15,639 nt of DNA from Bacillota bacterium (GTDB lineage Bacteria > Bacillota > Clostridia > Christensenellales > Aristaeellaceae): assembly GCA_023443705.1 (NCBI GenBank), contig JAEZTD010000092.1:1-15639 (forward strand). The letters run 5' to 3'. Both the position numbers and the translations under genes were made by a program. This document shows positions 6,648 through 13,717 of the stretch, piece after piece. The notes under the pieces were generated by a model. That model was not told where the DNA came from and ran no database searches. It saw only the letters and a list, made by a program, of their open reading frames with translations. The stretch's first letter is position 1. Each line of letters starts with the position of its first letter.

Positions 6648-8984
6648 ATGGCGGCAAAGGATCGCATCAGCGTGCGCGCGCTGGCGGAGTTCGCGCTGGA
6701 AGGCGGCGACCTGTTCCGCGAGGCAGGTGCGCTGGACCGCATGCTGGAGGGCGCGGAAGGCCACCGGATGCATCAGGCGGGCTACGCGGACGGCTTTAAA
6801 AGCGAGGTGGCCATCTCGCTGACGGCGGAGGTCTCCGGCCGGGCGCTGACCTTGTACGGGCGCATGGACGGCCTAAACGAGAAGTTAGATCCCCCCGTCG
6901 TCGAAGAGATCAAGACCACCCGGCTGGCGCCTTCCGTAATCCGGGAAAATGACTTTCCGGTGCACTGGGCGCAGGCGGAGCTCTACGCCCACATGCTCGC
7001 GGCGCGGCGCGGGTACCCTTCTGTCGCGGTGCGCCTCGTCTACCTGAACCTAAGCGGCGACAGTGCGCGCTATGAGCGCGTCTACGACGCGGCGGAACTA
7101 TGCGAGCTGTTTCTCGGGTACGCCGGGCCGTACGCCGCGTGGCTCGAGCGGCTTGAAACCTGGCAGCGGTCAAGCCGCCCCACCATGCAGAAAATGGCCT
7201 TTCCCTTCGGAAGCTACCGGGAGGGCCAGCGGGAGATGGCCGCCGCGGCCTACCGGGCCATCAAGGCGAAGAAGAACCTGATGGTCTCCGCGCCCACCGG
7301 CATCGGAAAGACCGCCGCGGCGCTCTTTCCGGCGGTCAAGGCGCTGGGGGAGGGGCTCGTCACCCACATCTTTTACCTGACCGCCCGGGGCACCCAGCGG
7401 CGCGCCGCCGAGGACGCGCTGGAGCGGATGCGCGCCGGCGGGCTCGTGATCCGCTCGGTGGCCATCACCGCCAAGGAAAAGGCCTGCCCCTTTCAGGGCG
7501 TGCCCTGCGACCCGAACGCCTGCCCGCGGGCGGTAGGCTACTTTGACCGGCGGCGCGACGCGCTGAACGAGGCGCTGGCCCTGTCCAAGCTGGACGAGGG
7601 CGCCATCGCCGCCCACGCGGAGAAGTGGTCGCTGTGCCCTTTCGAGCTTTCGCTGGACCTGTCCGAGCAGGCGGATGTGATCATCTGCGACTACAACTAC
7701 GCCTTTGACCCCAAGGTTCGGCTGAAGCGCTTCTTTCTGGACAAGGGGGAGTACGCGCTGCTCATCGACGAGGCGCACCACCTGCCCGAGCGCGCCCGGA
7801 GTATGCTGTCCGCCCGGGTGGAAAAGCGGGATTTTCAGGCGCTCCGCAGGGCTCTCAAGGCTGACGAGATCGCCCGGCCCGCCTACGACGCCTTGGAGGC
7901 CATCCTGAAGGCGATGAAGAAGCTGCAGCTCGAATGGGAGAGCCCCGCCGCGCTGGAGGAGCCGCCGGAGGCGCTGTATCAGCCGATGGCGGACTTTCTG
8001 GACGCCGCGCGGCCGCTCCTTTCAGAAGGGCTTTCGGCCCACGAGCAGCTGTTCGAATGCTACTTTCGCGCGCTGGACTACTTGCGCGTGGCGGACGCGT
8101 TTCAGAGCGACTACCGGGCGCTGATCGAGCCCTCGGAGAAAAACCTCTCGGTCCGGCTCTGGTGCTTTGATCCGGCCCGCGCGCTGAAGCAGACGATGAG
8201 CCGCGTGCGCGCGTCGGTATTGTTCTCGGCCACGCTGTCGCCCATCGAATACTACCTGCGCGCCTCGGGCCTCTCCGAGGGAGACGGGGATGCGATGCTC
8301 GCGCTGGATTCGCCCTTTCCCCGGGAGAACCTTCTGGCCATCCGGTATCCGGTGGACACGCGCTATGCCGCACGGGAACGCACCGCGCCCGTCGTGGCCC
8401 GCGCGCTGAAGGCAATGTGCGAGGCGCGGCCCGGCAATTACCTGGCCTGCTTTCCCTCCTATGAATACCTCAACCTGACGCTGAACCATTTTCTGGCACT
8501 CGGCGCGAAGGCGGAGGTACTCGTGCAGCGCGGCGGCATGTCGGACGCCCAGCGCGCCGCGTTCCTCGAGCGGTTTGCCGAAGCCCCAAAGCGGTCCATG
8601 ATGGCCTTTGTGGTGATGGGCGGCGTGTTCGCCGAGGGCATCGACCTGCCGGGCGAGAAGCTGATCGGCGCGGCGATCGTCGGCGTGGGCATCCCGCAGC
8701 CGTCGTTTGAGCGGGAGGTGCTTCGTTCTCTCGAGGATGGCGAGGAGGGGGAGGGTTTCCGCGCCGCCTACGTCTACCCCGGCATCGAGCGGGTGCTGCA
8801 GGCGGCGGGCCGTGTGATCCGCACCGAGACCGACCGGGGCGTTGTGCTCTTGTTGGACGAGCGGTATCAGGCCCCTGAATACCGGCGGCTTTTGCCCCGT
8901 TTCTGGCGCGTCCGCCCGGCGGCGGACGGCAAGGCGCTGGGCGAAATGCTGCGGGAATTCTGGAGCGGACCGGCGCTGTTTTGA
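6648..8984 (+). CDS. PD-(D/E)XK nuclease fused to an XPD/DinG-like iron-sulfur DNA helicase
   Basis: A 778-residue fusion for DNA repair or processing. The N-terminal domain (about 35-170) looks like a RecB/Cas4-type nuclease: GRMDG (D74), EEIKTT (E87, K89) and QAELYAHM (109-116, motif-IV-like). The superfamily 2 helicase follows: Walker A APTGIGKT (215-222), four cysteines C280, C287, C292 and C330 placed as in XPD/DinG 4Fe-4S domains, DEAH (374-377), FSATLSP (526-532), motif V GGVFAEGIDLPG (658-669) and motif VI QAAGRVIRT (718-726). The ATG at 6648 is preceded by AAGGAGG (6637-6643) at 4 nt; the longer open frame from 6525 runs through the divergent promoter and is rejected. All catalytic motifs look intact. 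I recall similar fusions in other Clostridia, so the architecture is not unique. It is likely monocistronic. Confidence 0.92.
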   Translation: MAAKDRISVRALAEFALEGGDLFREAGALDRMLEGAEGHRMHQAGYADGFKSEVAISLTAEVSGRALTLYGRMDGLNEKLDPPVVEEIKTTRLAPSVIRENDFPVHWAQAELYAHMLAARRGYPSVAVRLVYLNLSGDSARYERVYDAAELCELFLGYAGPYAAWLERLETWQRSSRPTMQKMAFPFGSYREGQREMAAAAYRAIKAKKNLMVSAPTGIGKTAAALFPAVKALGEGLVTHIFYLTARGTQRRAAEDALERMRAGGLVIRSVAITAKEKACPFQGVPCDPNACPRAVGYFDRRRDALNEALALSKLDEGAIAAHAEKWSLCPFELSLDLSEQADVIICDYNYAFDPKVRLKRFFLDKGEYALLIDEAHHLPERARSMLSARVEKRDFQALRRALKADEIARPAYDALEAILKAMKKLQLEWESPAALEEPPEALYQPMADFLDAARPLLSEGLSAHEQLFECYFRALDYLRVADAFQSDYRALIEPSEKNLSVRLWCFDPARALKQTMSRVRASVLFSATLSPIEYYLRASGLSEGDGDAMLALDSPFPRENLLAIRYPVDTRYAARERTAPVVARALKAMCEARPGNYLACFPSYEYLNLTLNHFLALGAKAEVLVQRGGMSDAQRAAFLERFAEAPKRSMMAFVVMGGVFAEGIDLPGEKLIGAAIVGVGIPQPSFEREVLRSLEDGEEGEGFRAAYVYPGIERVLQAAGRVIRTETDRGVVLLLDERYQAPEYRRLLPRFWRVRPAADGKALGEMLREFWSGPALF

Positions 8985-9069
8985 GCGGAAGGCGACACAG
9001 TTCCGCGCCAAAAGACCCGGCTCGACGAATAAATAATGTTTTGGATTGGTATAAATGGTTGCCATATGA

Positions 9070-9101
9070 AAGCCGTCCTTCCGCATCGGAAAGGACGGCT
9101 T
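9070..9101. terminator. Hairpin terminator between convergent helicase and nucleotidyltransferase genes
   Basis: AAGCCGTCCTTCCG, loop CAT, then CGG-A-AAGGACGGCTT: 14 pairs with one bulged A. It is followed by TTATTC on the plus strand and TTTCAT on the minus strand, so the T-tracts are modest both ways. Its place between two convergent stops suits bidirectional termination. Confidence 0.7.
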
Positions 9102-9142
9102 ATTCATGGGGTTATGATGGATGCTTCGCGGCAGTGCCGACG

Positions 9143-10057
9143 CTATTCCTCGGAAGGCCACAAACGGTCCGGGTACGCGCCCGACGCCTTCAGAGACTGA
9201 ACGGCGCGGCGCACGCCGGGCAGGTCGTCCGTATAGGTGACGCCGTACCACTTTTCATCACAAGGAAGCACTTGAACAATGGCGCGGTCTTCCTCGATCA
9301 GCCGGTTGACCACGTAGGGCAGATAATACTCGGCGCGGAGCGGGTTCTCCTTCAGATTTTTCTCGAAGAAGGAGATGAAGTACGCCTCAATCGCGTCCAT
9401 CATCGACGCGCCGAAGCCCCACATGTTCATCGATACCGGCGTTCCGGCGGGCAGCCTTACCCAGGTTTCGCCGTTCTCGGTATAGGCGGCGCCGTCCGCC
9501 TCGGGCCGGATTTTTGTGCGCTCGACAACGCCCGTGAGAAGGCCGTTTTCAACGCTGCACACGCCCCTTGATACCGTGCCGTTCTCGGTCAGTGTGTTTT
9601 CAATGCGGTAGCCGCACATGGCGTGGCGGTCTCGCTGTCCGCCCAGAAGCGCCCCGTAGATGGCCGAAAACGCGCCCGCGCCGTAAAAGTCGTCGGCGTT
9701 GATGGCCGAGAAGGGGCCGGTAACTTTTTTTCGCGCGCAGAGCACCGCGTGGGCGGTGCCCCAGGGGCGCGTGCGCCCTTCGGGGAAGGCGATGCCATCC
9801 GGCAGCGCGTCCAGCCGCTGCTCGGCGTAATGAAGGTCTACGGACGAGGCGATTCTTCGACCGATCGCATCGTGAAACTCCGGTTCCATGCCCGGCGCGA
9901 TCACGCATACCACCCGCTCAAAACCCGCCCGGATCGCGTCGTAAATTGAAAAGTCTATGATGCTGTGGCCGCGCTCATCCACGCTGGCAAGCTGCTTGAG
10001 CCCGCCGTACCGGCTGCCCAGGCCCGCCGCCATTATGACCAGCTGTGGCTTGTCCAT
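9143..10057 (-). CDS. Sugar-phosphate nucleotidyltransferase-family protein
   Basis: A 304-residue nucleotidyltransferase of the GlmU/RmlA-like (COG1208-type) group, which joins an NTP to a sugar- or alcohol-phosphate to make an activated donor. The nucleotide-binding signature is VIMAAGLGSRYGGLKQL (7-23). PWGTAHAV (98-105) and INADD (119-123) form the base- and metal-binding parts of the active site. No C-terminal hexapeptide acyltransferase repeats are present. The ATG at 10055-10057 has GGAG 8 nt upstream; a TTG two codons earlier lies too close to that site. A consensus promoter (10096-10124) precedes it and a hairpin terminator follows. The substrate is not evident. manA and the GT2 gene nearby hint at cell-surface glycan work, but they are a separate transcription unit. 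Confidence 0.88.
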   Translation of the reverse strand: MDKPQLVIMAAGLGSRYGGLKQLASVDERGHSIIDFSIYDAIRAGFERVVCVIAPGMEPEFHDAIGRRIASSVDLHYAEQRLDALPDGIAFPEGRTRPWGTAHAVLCARKKVTGPFSAINADDFYGAGAFSAIYGALLGGQRDRHAMCGYRIENTLTENGTVSRGVCSVENGLLTGVVERTKIRPEADGAAYTENGETWVRLPAGTPVSMNMWGFGASMMDAIEAYFISFFEKNLKENPLRAEYYLPYVVNRLIEEDRAIVQVLPCDEKWYGVTYTDDLPGVRRAVQSLKASGAYPDRLWPSEE

Positions 10058-10095
10058 TGGCAACGCTCCAATATATGAATAATCCCAACCTATCT

Positions 10096-10124
10096 ATTAT
10101 ACTATGCGTTCGGTCTGTATGCAA
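10096..10124 (-). promoter_or_regulatory. Sigma-A promoter for the nucleotidyltransferase gene
   Basis: Minus strand TTGCAT (10119-10124), exactly 17 bp, then TATAAT (10096-10101). The -10 is perfect and the -35 matches 4 of 6. Initiation near 10089 gives a leader of about 30 nt. Confidence 0.85.
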
Positions 10125-10149
10125 GCACGCGCCGAAGGAACCTCGGCGT

Positions 10150-10182
10150 AAAAAAGCGGGTCCGATTTCCTTCGGGCCCGCT
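10150..10182 (-). terminator. Rho-independent terminator of the NrdD-like gene
   Basis: Read on the minus strand, AGCGGGCCCGA pairs with TCGGACCCGCT (11 pairs, one G-T wobble) around the loop AGGAAA, followed directly by a run of six T (10150-10155 on this strand's complement). It begins about 15 bp after the stop of the 93-aa gene. A further small stem (CGCCGA/TCGGCG, about 10131-10147) follows. Confidence 0.88.
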
Positions 10183-10197
10183 CAAAAATATCTTTCG

Positions 10198-10479
10198 TCA
10201 GTCGCAATCACAACCAAGATTGTGCTTGACGCGGTCGTGCTCCTCGGCGCGCTTGCCGTCGTTGAACCGGTCAAGCGTACCCACCAGGTAGCCGGTGATG
10301 CGCCGGATGCGGTGGAAAGGTACGGAGCCGAAGTCATAGTCGATGTCCACGTATTCGCCATCCACGCGGATGTCCATGCCCAGCGGTTCGCGTCCGTATT
10401 TTTCACGCGCGTGCGCGATATACGCTTCAATTTCTTCCTGGGGCAGGGTGCCATTGACGATGTTGACGTTGATGCTCAT
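10198..10479 (-). CDS. Small NrdD C-terminus-like protein (anaerobic ribonucleotide reductase-related), 93 aa
   Basis: The protein resembles the C-terminal segment of the class III (anaerobic) ribonucleotide reductase NrdD, especially RIRRITGYLVGTLDRFNDGK (57-76) and the following EEHDRVKH. It is far too short for catalysis (NrdD is about 700 residues) and shows no glycyl-radical RVxGY(x)G-like motif. The N-terminal half (1-55) is a small acidic alpha/beta-looking region, and the tail GCDCD has two cysteines. Short proteins like this are commonly labelled anaerobic ribonucleoside-triphosphate reductase in Bacillota, but their role is unknown to me. The ATG at 10479 has AAGGAGG (10490-10496) at 10 nt; an upstream extension to 10542 overlaps the promoter. 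It has its own promoter and terminator, so it is monocistronic. Confidence 0.8.
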   Translation of the reverse strand: MSINVNIVNGTLPQEEIEAYIAHAREKYGREPLGMDIRVDGEYVDIDYDFGSVPFHRIRRITGYLVGTLDRFNDGKRAEEHDRVKHNLGCDCD

Positions 10480-10507
10480 CGGGGGTCGACCTCCTTCGTA
10501 TGAGCCC

Positions 10508-10535
10508 ATTATACCACCAATATCTTGTGCGTAAA
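10508..10535 (-). promoter_or_regulatory. Extended -10 promoter for the NrdD-like gene
   Basis: Minus strand TGGTATAAT (perfect -10 at 10508-10513 with a TGn extension) and a -35-like TTTACG (10530-10535) at 16 bp. It lies just past the stop of the upstream YdcZ gene and gives a short leader with AAGGAGG. Confidence 0.7.
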
Positions 10536-10545
10536 CAGTCAAAAC

Positions 10546-11004
10546 CTACAAAATGTGGGCATCATTCACTTTTTCGGAGGGCGAAGAATCCCGTTCGCCG
10601 AGGCTTAAAAGCACCAAACCCATCAGGACCAGAAGGACGCCCGCCGCCCGGTAGATCGAAAAAGAACCCAAAATCCAGGCGTCGAGCGCGAGTGCGGCGG
10701 CCATCTGGCTGACGAAGGACAATAGCGTCATGCGCAGGCTGGAGATTCTTAATGCCACCATAGACGAGAGCATCACGACTCCGACGCCCATCGGTCCGCC
10801 CAGGTACATGAATGCGTTCCCTGCGTGTGCCGGCAGAGCCAGCTGTTCCCCTGCGATCAGCATCGCGAGAATGGACACGATCAGACCCACCCAGTAGTTG
10901 TTGAAGGTCGAGCGGCCGAGGCCGATGCGCGCCGAAGCTTGGGCGTTTAGCATGCGCCCTACGACGATGCTCACACCCGACAGCGCGGCAAGCAGTTCCA
11001 TCAT
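10546..11004 (-). CDS. DMT-superfamily transporter, YdcZ/DUF606 family (second of a pair)
   Basis: A 152-residue hydrophobic protein with about five predicted membrane helices, matching the half-size YdcZ (DUF606) transporters of the drug/metabolite superfamily. Residues 1-15 (MELLAALSGVSIVVG) and MYLGGPMGVGVVMLSSMVA near residue 66 are typical. Such genes often occur in tandem and probably work as a hetero-oligomer, as the upstream gene here suggests. The ATG at 11002-11004 is preceded by GGGGGGA about 7 nt upstream, and only 13 bp separate it from the upstream YdcZ gene, so the two form an operon. The C-terminal tail is polar and probably cytoplasmic. The substrate is unknown. Confidence 0.85.
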   Translation of the reverse strand: MMELLAALSGVSIVVGRMLNAQASARIGLGRSTFNNYWVGLIVSILAMLIAGEQLALPAHAGNAFMYLGGPMGVGVVMLSSMVALRISSLRMTLLSFVSQMAAALALDAWILGSFSIYRAAGVLLVLMGLVLLSLGERDSSPSEKVNDAHIL

Positions 11005-11017
11005 GGCGGATCCCCCC

Positions 11018-11437
11018 TCATTCCATCAGCATGACCGCAATGCCCACCGCAATCAGCGCCATCCCCGCCGCGGTCTTGAGGCGAAAGCGCGCCTTCTTCG
11101 CGCCCATCAGGCCGAAGCCGTCCAGAATCGCGGAGGCGGCGGACTGGCCCAGTAGCCCCAGCGCCAGCGTCGCGGATACGCCGATTATCGGCGCGCTCAT
11201 GTTGGTGAACACCGTCGTCAAAACGCCCACCGCGCCGCCGAGATAGAGCACAGGCCGCATGCGAACGCGGGTGAAGAGGCTTTCGCGCCGGATCAGCATC
11301 CAGAAAAGCACCACGGCAAGCCCTGCAATGTGGATGACCACCGCGGCCGCCCAGCTGCCCCAGGCGGTGGACAGTTCTCCGTTCATCAGAATCATCACCG
11401 AAATCATCGCGCCTGACAGCGCGGCGAGAAAATCCAT
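11018..11437 (-). CDS. DMT-superfamily transporter, YdcZ/DUF606 family (first of a pair)
   Basis: A 139-residue membrane protein with about five helices. Its start MDFLAALSGAMIS mirrors the partner's MELLAALSG, and VLYLGGAVGVLTTVFTN and GVSATLALGLLGQSAAS are family-like. I choose the ATG at 11435-11437, with GGGAGG (11449-11454) 11 nt upstream, over an ATG at 11461 that would place this ribosome site inside the gene. It is transcribed away from the yeiL-like regulator across 90 bp containing a perfect 18-bp palindrome, so that regulator probably controls the pair. The substrate cannot be inferred. Confidence 0.83.
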   Translation of the reverse strand: MDFLAALSGAMISVMILMNGELSTAWGSWAAAVVIHIAGLAVVLFWMLIRRESLFTRVRMRPVLYLGGAVGVLTTVFTNMSAPIIGVSATLALGLLGQSAASAILDGFGLMGAKKARFRLKTAAGMALIAVGIAVMLME

Positions 11438-11486
11438 CACGCGCATCGCCTCCCGTTTCATGATAGCCGATTGTGCTTGCGCGGTG

Positions 11487-11504
11487 GTATGACATATGTC
11501 ATAC
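11487..11504. promoter_or_regulatory. Perfect palindrome GTATGACATATGTCATAC, Crp/Fnr-type operator
   Basis: The 18-bp palindrome contains TGAC-N4-GTCA, the half-site spacing of Fnr-class sites (TTGAT-N4-ATCAA). It lies between the divergent yeiL-like and YdcZ genes. A TACTAT hexamer (11502-11507, plus) overlaps its right edge, suggesting autorepression. A TATCAT hexamer (11460-11465, minus) would put its centre close to -41.5 for the YdcZ operon, the class II activation position. Confidence 0.7.
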
Positions 11505-11527
11505 TATAGAAAAAAGGGGGCACGGCC

Positions 11528-12160
11528 ATGCGGCGGGTATCGGACGAGGCGAGGCTCCGTCGCCATCTGGAGGAGATTGGGCTCGCGGAGCTGGCACTGG
11601 ACTATCCGGCGGCGCTCTATTACTGCCCGGCGGGGCGGGACATCGCGCGGCAAGGCGAGCCGCTCACGAGCCTTTATGTGTTTTTGTCGGGGCGGGCAAA
11701 GGTCGTCCGGCTGATGGAAAACGGACGGGCGATGCTGCACGATTTCTATCAGGAGGTGGCCCTCCTGGGCGATCTGGAACTGTGCGGGGGGGATTTGACC
11801 GCTAGAACCACGGTGCGCGCCGTGACCGACGCGTGGCTGATCGGCTTTTCGCTGGAGGGCCGCCGCGAGAAGATGCTGAGCGACGCGCGGTTCCTCCGGC
11901 TGATGTGCCGGGAATTGGCGGGGAAGCTGGAGCGGTCGTCGGAATCCGCGGCACAGAACCTCTTGTATCCGCTGGCGGATCGGCTCATGGCCTACATGAC
12001 AAAAGCCCAGTCCGGCGGCGTGTTCAGCGAGAACCTGACCACAACCGCGGAGATTCTGGGCGTCAGCTACCGCCACTTGCTGCGCACGCTGCGGGATTTT
12101 GAAGAGGAAGGGCGCATCCTGAGGGTTTGCGGCGGCTACATGCTGTCCGGCGGCGCGTGA
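11528..12160 (+). CDS. yeiL: Crp/Fnr-family transcriptional regulator, YeiL-like
   Basis: A 210-residue DNA-binding regulator. An N-terminal cyclic-nucleotide-binding-like beta barrel (about 28-110: AGRDIARQGEPLTSLYVFLS, GRAKVV, LLGDLEL) is joined by a dimer helix (about 115-150) to a winged helix-turn-helix (168-205: TTTAEILGVSYRHLLRTLRD). The LGVSYRHLL recognition region and overall layout match E. coli YeiL as I recall it. The Arg-Ser pair that CRP uses to hold cAMP is not evident, and there is no Fnr-type N-terminal cysteine cluster, so the signal is unknown. The ATG has AGGGGG about 7 nt upstream. The divergent YdcZ pair and intervening palindrome point to control of those transporters and itself. 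Confidence 0.9.
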   Translation: MRRVSDEARLRRHLEEIGLAELALDYPAALYYCPAGRDIARQGEPLTSLYVFLSGRAKVVRLMENGRAMLHDFYQEVALLGDLELCGGDLTARTTVRAVTDAWLIGFSLEGRREKMLSDARFLRLMCRELAGKLERSSESAAQNLLYPLADRLMAYMTKAQSGGVFSENLTTTAEILGVSYRHLLRTLRDFEEEGRILRVCGGYMLSGGA

Positions 12161-12187
12161 CGGCGGATGTTATTTCTTCGCGCGCGC

Positions 12188-12216
12188 TTGACAGCCGCCC
12201 CTCAACACCCTATAAT
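12188..12216 (+). promoter_or_regulatory. Full-consensus sigma-A promoter for metY
   Basis: TTGACA (12188-12193), exactly 17 bp, then TATAAT (12211-12216): both hexamers are perfect. Initiation near 12223 gives a leader of about 140 nt that holds the 29-codon upstream ORF. Such a strong promoter suggests that control acts after initiation. The 14-mer GCGCGCTTGACAGC around its -35 recurs at the cysK promoter. Confidence 0.92.
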
Positions 12217-12255
12217 TCAGATTAATCATATATGAAATGTCGAGGAGGCGGTTCC

Positions 12256-12345
12256 GTGCGTGTAGCAACGATCAATTTCTATCCTTCGGACAGGCGAATG
12301 TGCCGAATGCAAAACGGCGCCCACCGCGTGCCTGATTCGAAATAA
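12256..12345 (+). CDS. 29-aa upstream ORF in the metY leader; candidate cysteine/methionine-sensing leader peptide
   Basis: A GTG start follows GAGGAGG (12242-12248) by 7 nt, a strong ribosome site. The 29-codon frame ends in TAA at 12343-12345. Centrally it encodes PSDRRMCRMQNG, with one Cys codon (TGC, 12301-12303) flanked by Met codons (12298 and 12307). The stop lies 20 nt before the metY ATG, and metY's GAGGG site (12354-12358) sits within the footprint of a ribosome terminating there. An in-frame ATG at 12232 without a ribosome site would give 37 residues. No terminator/antiterminator pair is visible, so translational coupling or stalling is likelier than transcription attenuation. I recognise no named family. 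The regulatory role is inferred. Confidence 0.6.
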   Translation: MRVATINFYPSDRRMCRMQNGAHRVPDSK

Positions 12346-12365
12346 GATGGAAAGAGGGATACACC

Positions 12366-13652
12366 ATGTCTGATTACCGCTTTGAGACGCTGCAGATCCA
12401 CGCCGGCCAGGAGACCCCGGATTCCGCCACCGACGCCCGCGCCGTGCCGGTTTACCTGACCAGCTCCTACGTGTTCAAGGATTCCGCCACCGCCGCGGGC
12501 CGCTTTGGCCTCTCCGAGGGCGGCAACATCTACTCCCGCATCATGAACCCCACGACGGACGCGTTTGAAAAGCGCATCGCGGCACTGGAAGGCGGCGCGG
12601 CCGCGCTGGCCACCGCGTCGGGCGCCGCGGCGGTTACCTACGCCATCCAGAACATCGCCCGGGCGGGCGACCACATCGTGTCCGATCACGCCATCTACGG
12701 CGGCACCTACAACCTGTTCGCCCATACGCTGAAAGATTTCGGCATCGAAACCTCTTTTGTGAACGGCGAGAATCCCGAGAATTTCCGAAACGCCATCCGG
12801 CCCGAGACGAAGGCGATCTTCATCGAGAGCCTCGGCAACCCCAATTCCACCATCGTGGACATCGCTGCGGTGGCCGCCATCGCCCATGAGAACGGCATTC
12901 CGCTGATCGTGGACAACACCTTCGCCACGCCCTACCTCCTGCGCCCGATCGAGCATGGCGCGGACATCGTGGTGCACTCCGCCACGAAGTTCATCGGCGG
13001 CCACGGCGCGGCCATCGGCGGCGTGATCGTGGACGGCGGCAAGTTTGACTGGGCGAAGAGCGGCAAATTCCCGGGCCTCTCCATCCCCAACCCCAGCTAC
13101 CACGGCGTGGTGCTTACCGACGCGGTGGGCCCGATCGCCTACATCATCAAGGCGCGGGTTACGCTCCTTCGCGACACAGGCGCGACGCTGAACCCGCTCA
13201 ATGCCTTCCTGTTCCTTCTGGGGCTTGAGTCGCTCTCACTGCGCGTCGAGCGGCACGTGGAGAACGCGCTGAAGGTCGTGGACTTCCTCAAAAAGCACCC
13301 GAAGGTCGCGGCGGTCAACCACCCTAGCCTGCCGGAACATCAGAACCACGCGCTCTACACCCGGTATTTTCCAAGCGGCGCGGGCTCGATCTTCACCTTT
13401 GAGGTTCAGGGCGGCTCGGCCGAGGCGCGCGCCTTCATCGACAACCTGAAGCTGTTCTCGCTTCTGGCCAATGTGGCGGACGCGAAGTCGCTCGTAATCC
13501 ACCCCGCCTCCACCACCCACTCCCAGATGAACGAGCAGGAGCTTCATAAATCGGGCATCAGGCCTGGAACGGTGCGCCTGTCGATCGGTACCGAGCACAT
13601 CGACGACATTCTGGCGGACCTCAGCCAGGCCTTTGAAAAGACCTTCGGTTGA
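12366..13652 (+). CDS. metY: O-acetylhomoserine aminocarboxypropyltransferase / sulfhydrylase
   Basis: A PLP enzyme of the Cys/Met-metabolism family that makes homocysteine from O-acetylhomoserine and sulfide (direct sulfhydrylation), in the cytoplasm. The 428 residues are the normal length for MetY and longer than cystathionine gamma-synthase. Marks are ETLQIHAGQ (7-15), YSRIMNPTTDAFEKRIAALE (56-75), SDHAIYGGTYNLF (106-118), the PLP-aspartate region IVDNTFATPY (181-190) and VVHSATKFIGGHG (202-214) with Schiff-base lysine K208. The C-terminal SLVIHPASTTH and GIRPGTVRLSIGTEH are also diagnostic. The ATG has AGAGGG 7 nt upstream. It is expressed from a consensus promoter through a leader with its own small ORF, ends in a strong terminator, and faces cysK, another sulfide-using enzyme. 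Some relatives also accept O-acetylserine. Confidence 0.96.
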   Translation: MSDYRFETLQIHAGQETPDSATDARAVPVYLTSSYVFKDSATAAGRFGLSEGGNIYSRIMNPTTDAFEKRIAALEGGAAALATASGAAAVTYAIQNIARAGDHIVSDHAIYGGTYNLFAHTLKDFGIETSFVNGENPENFRNAIRPETKAIFIESLGNPNSTIVDIAAVAAIAHENGIPLIVDNTFATPYLLRPIEHGADIVVHSATKFIGGHGAAIGGVIVDGGKFDWAKSGKFPGLSIPNPSYHGVVLTDAVGPIAYIIKARVTLLRDTGATLNPLNAFLFLLGLESLSLRVERHVENALKVVDFLKKHPKVAAVNHPSLPEHQNHALYTRYFPSGAGSIFTFEVQGGSAEARAFIDNLKLFSLLANVADAKSLVIHPASTTHSQMNEQELHKSGIRPGTVRLSIGTEHIDDILADLSQAFEKTFG

Positions 13653-13667
13653 TCGATTCAAGCAGCG

Positions 13668-13710
13668 GGAGCGCCGGGACTGAACCATTCAGCCCCGGCG
13701 CTCCTTTTTT
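13668..13710 (+). terminator. Rho-independent terminator of metY
   Basis: GGAGCGCCGGG (13668-13678) pairs perfectly with CCCGGCGCTCC (13694-13704), with an inner CTGAA/TTCAG extension, then six T (13705-13710). It starts 15 bp after the metY stop. Confidence 0.95.
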
Positions 13711-13717
13711 AGGGCGC

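Noticed and set aside
9047..9055. Extended -10-like TGGTATAAA upstream of the 9070-9101 hairpin, suggesting a tiny RNA.
   Set aside because: No -35 at a usable distance, and the transcript would be only about 40 nt, mostly the terminator hairpin.
8022..9251. 409-codon minus-strand frame overlapping the helicase 3' end and intergenic terminator.
   Set aside because: It crosses a terminator hairpin and has shadow-like composition with no recognisable domain.
12217..12365. SAM-riboswitch or T-box in the metY leader.
   Set aside because: The conserved core sequences of these elements and a terminator hairpin with T-run are absent, and most of the leader is occupied by the small ORF.
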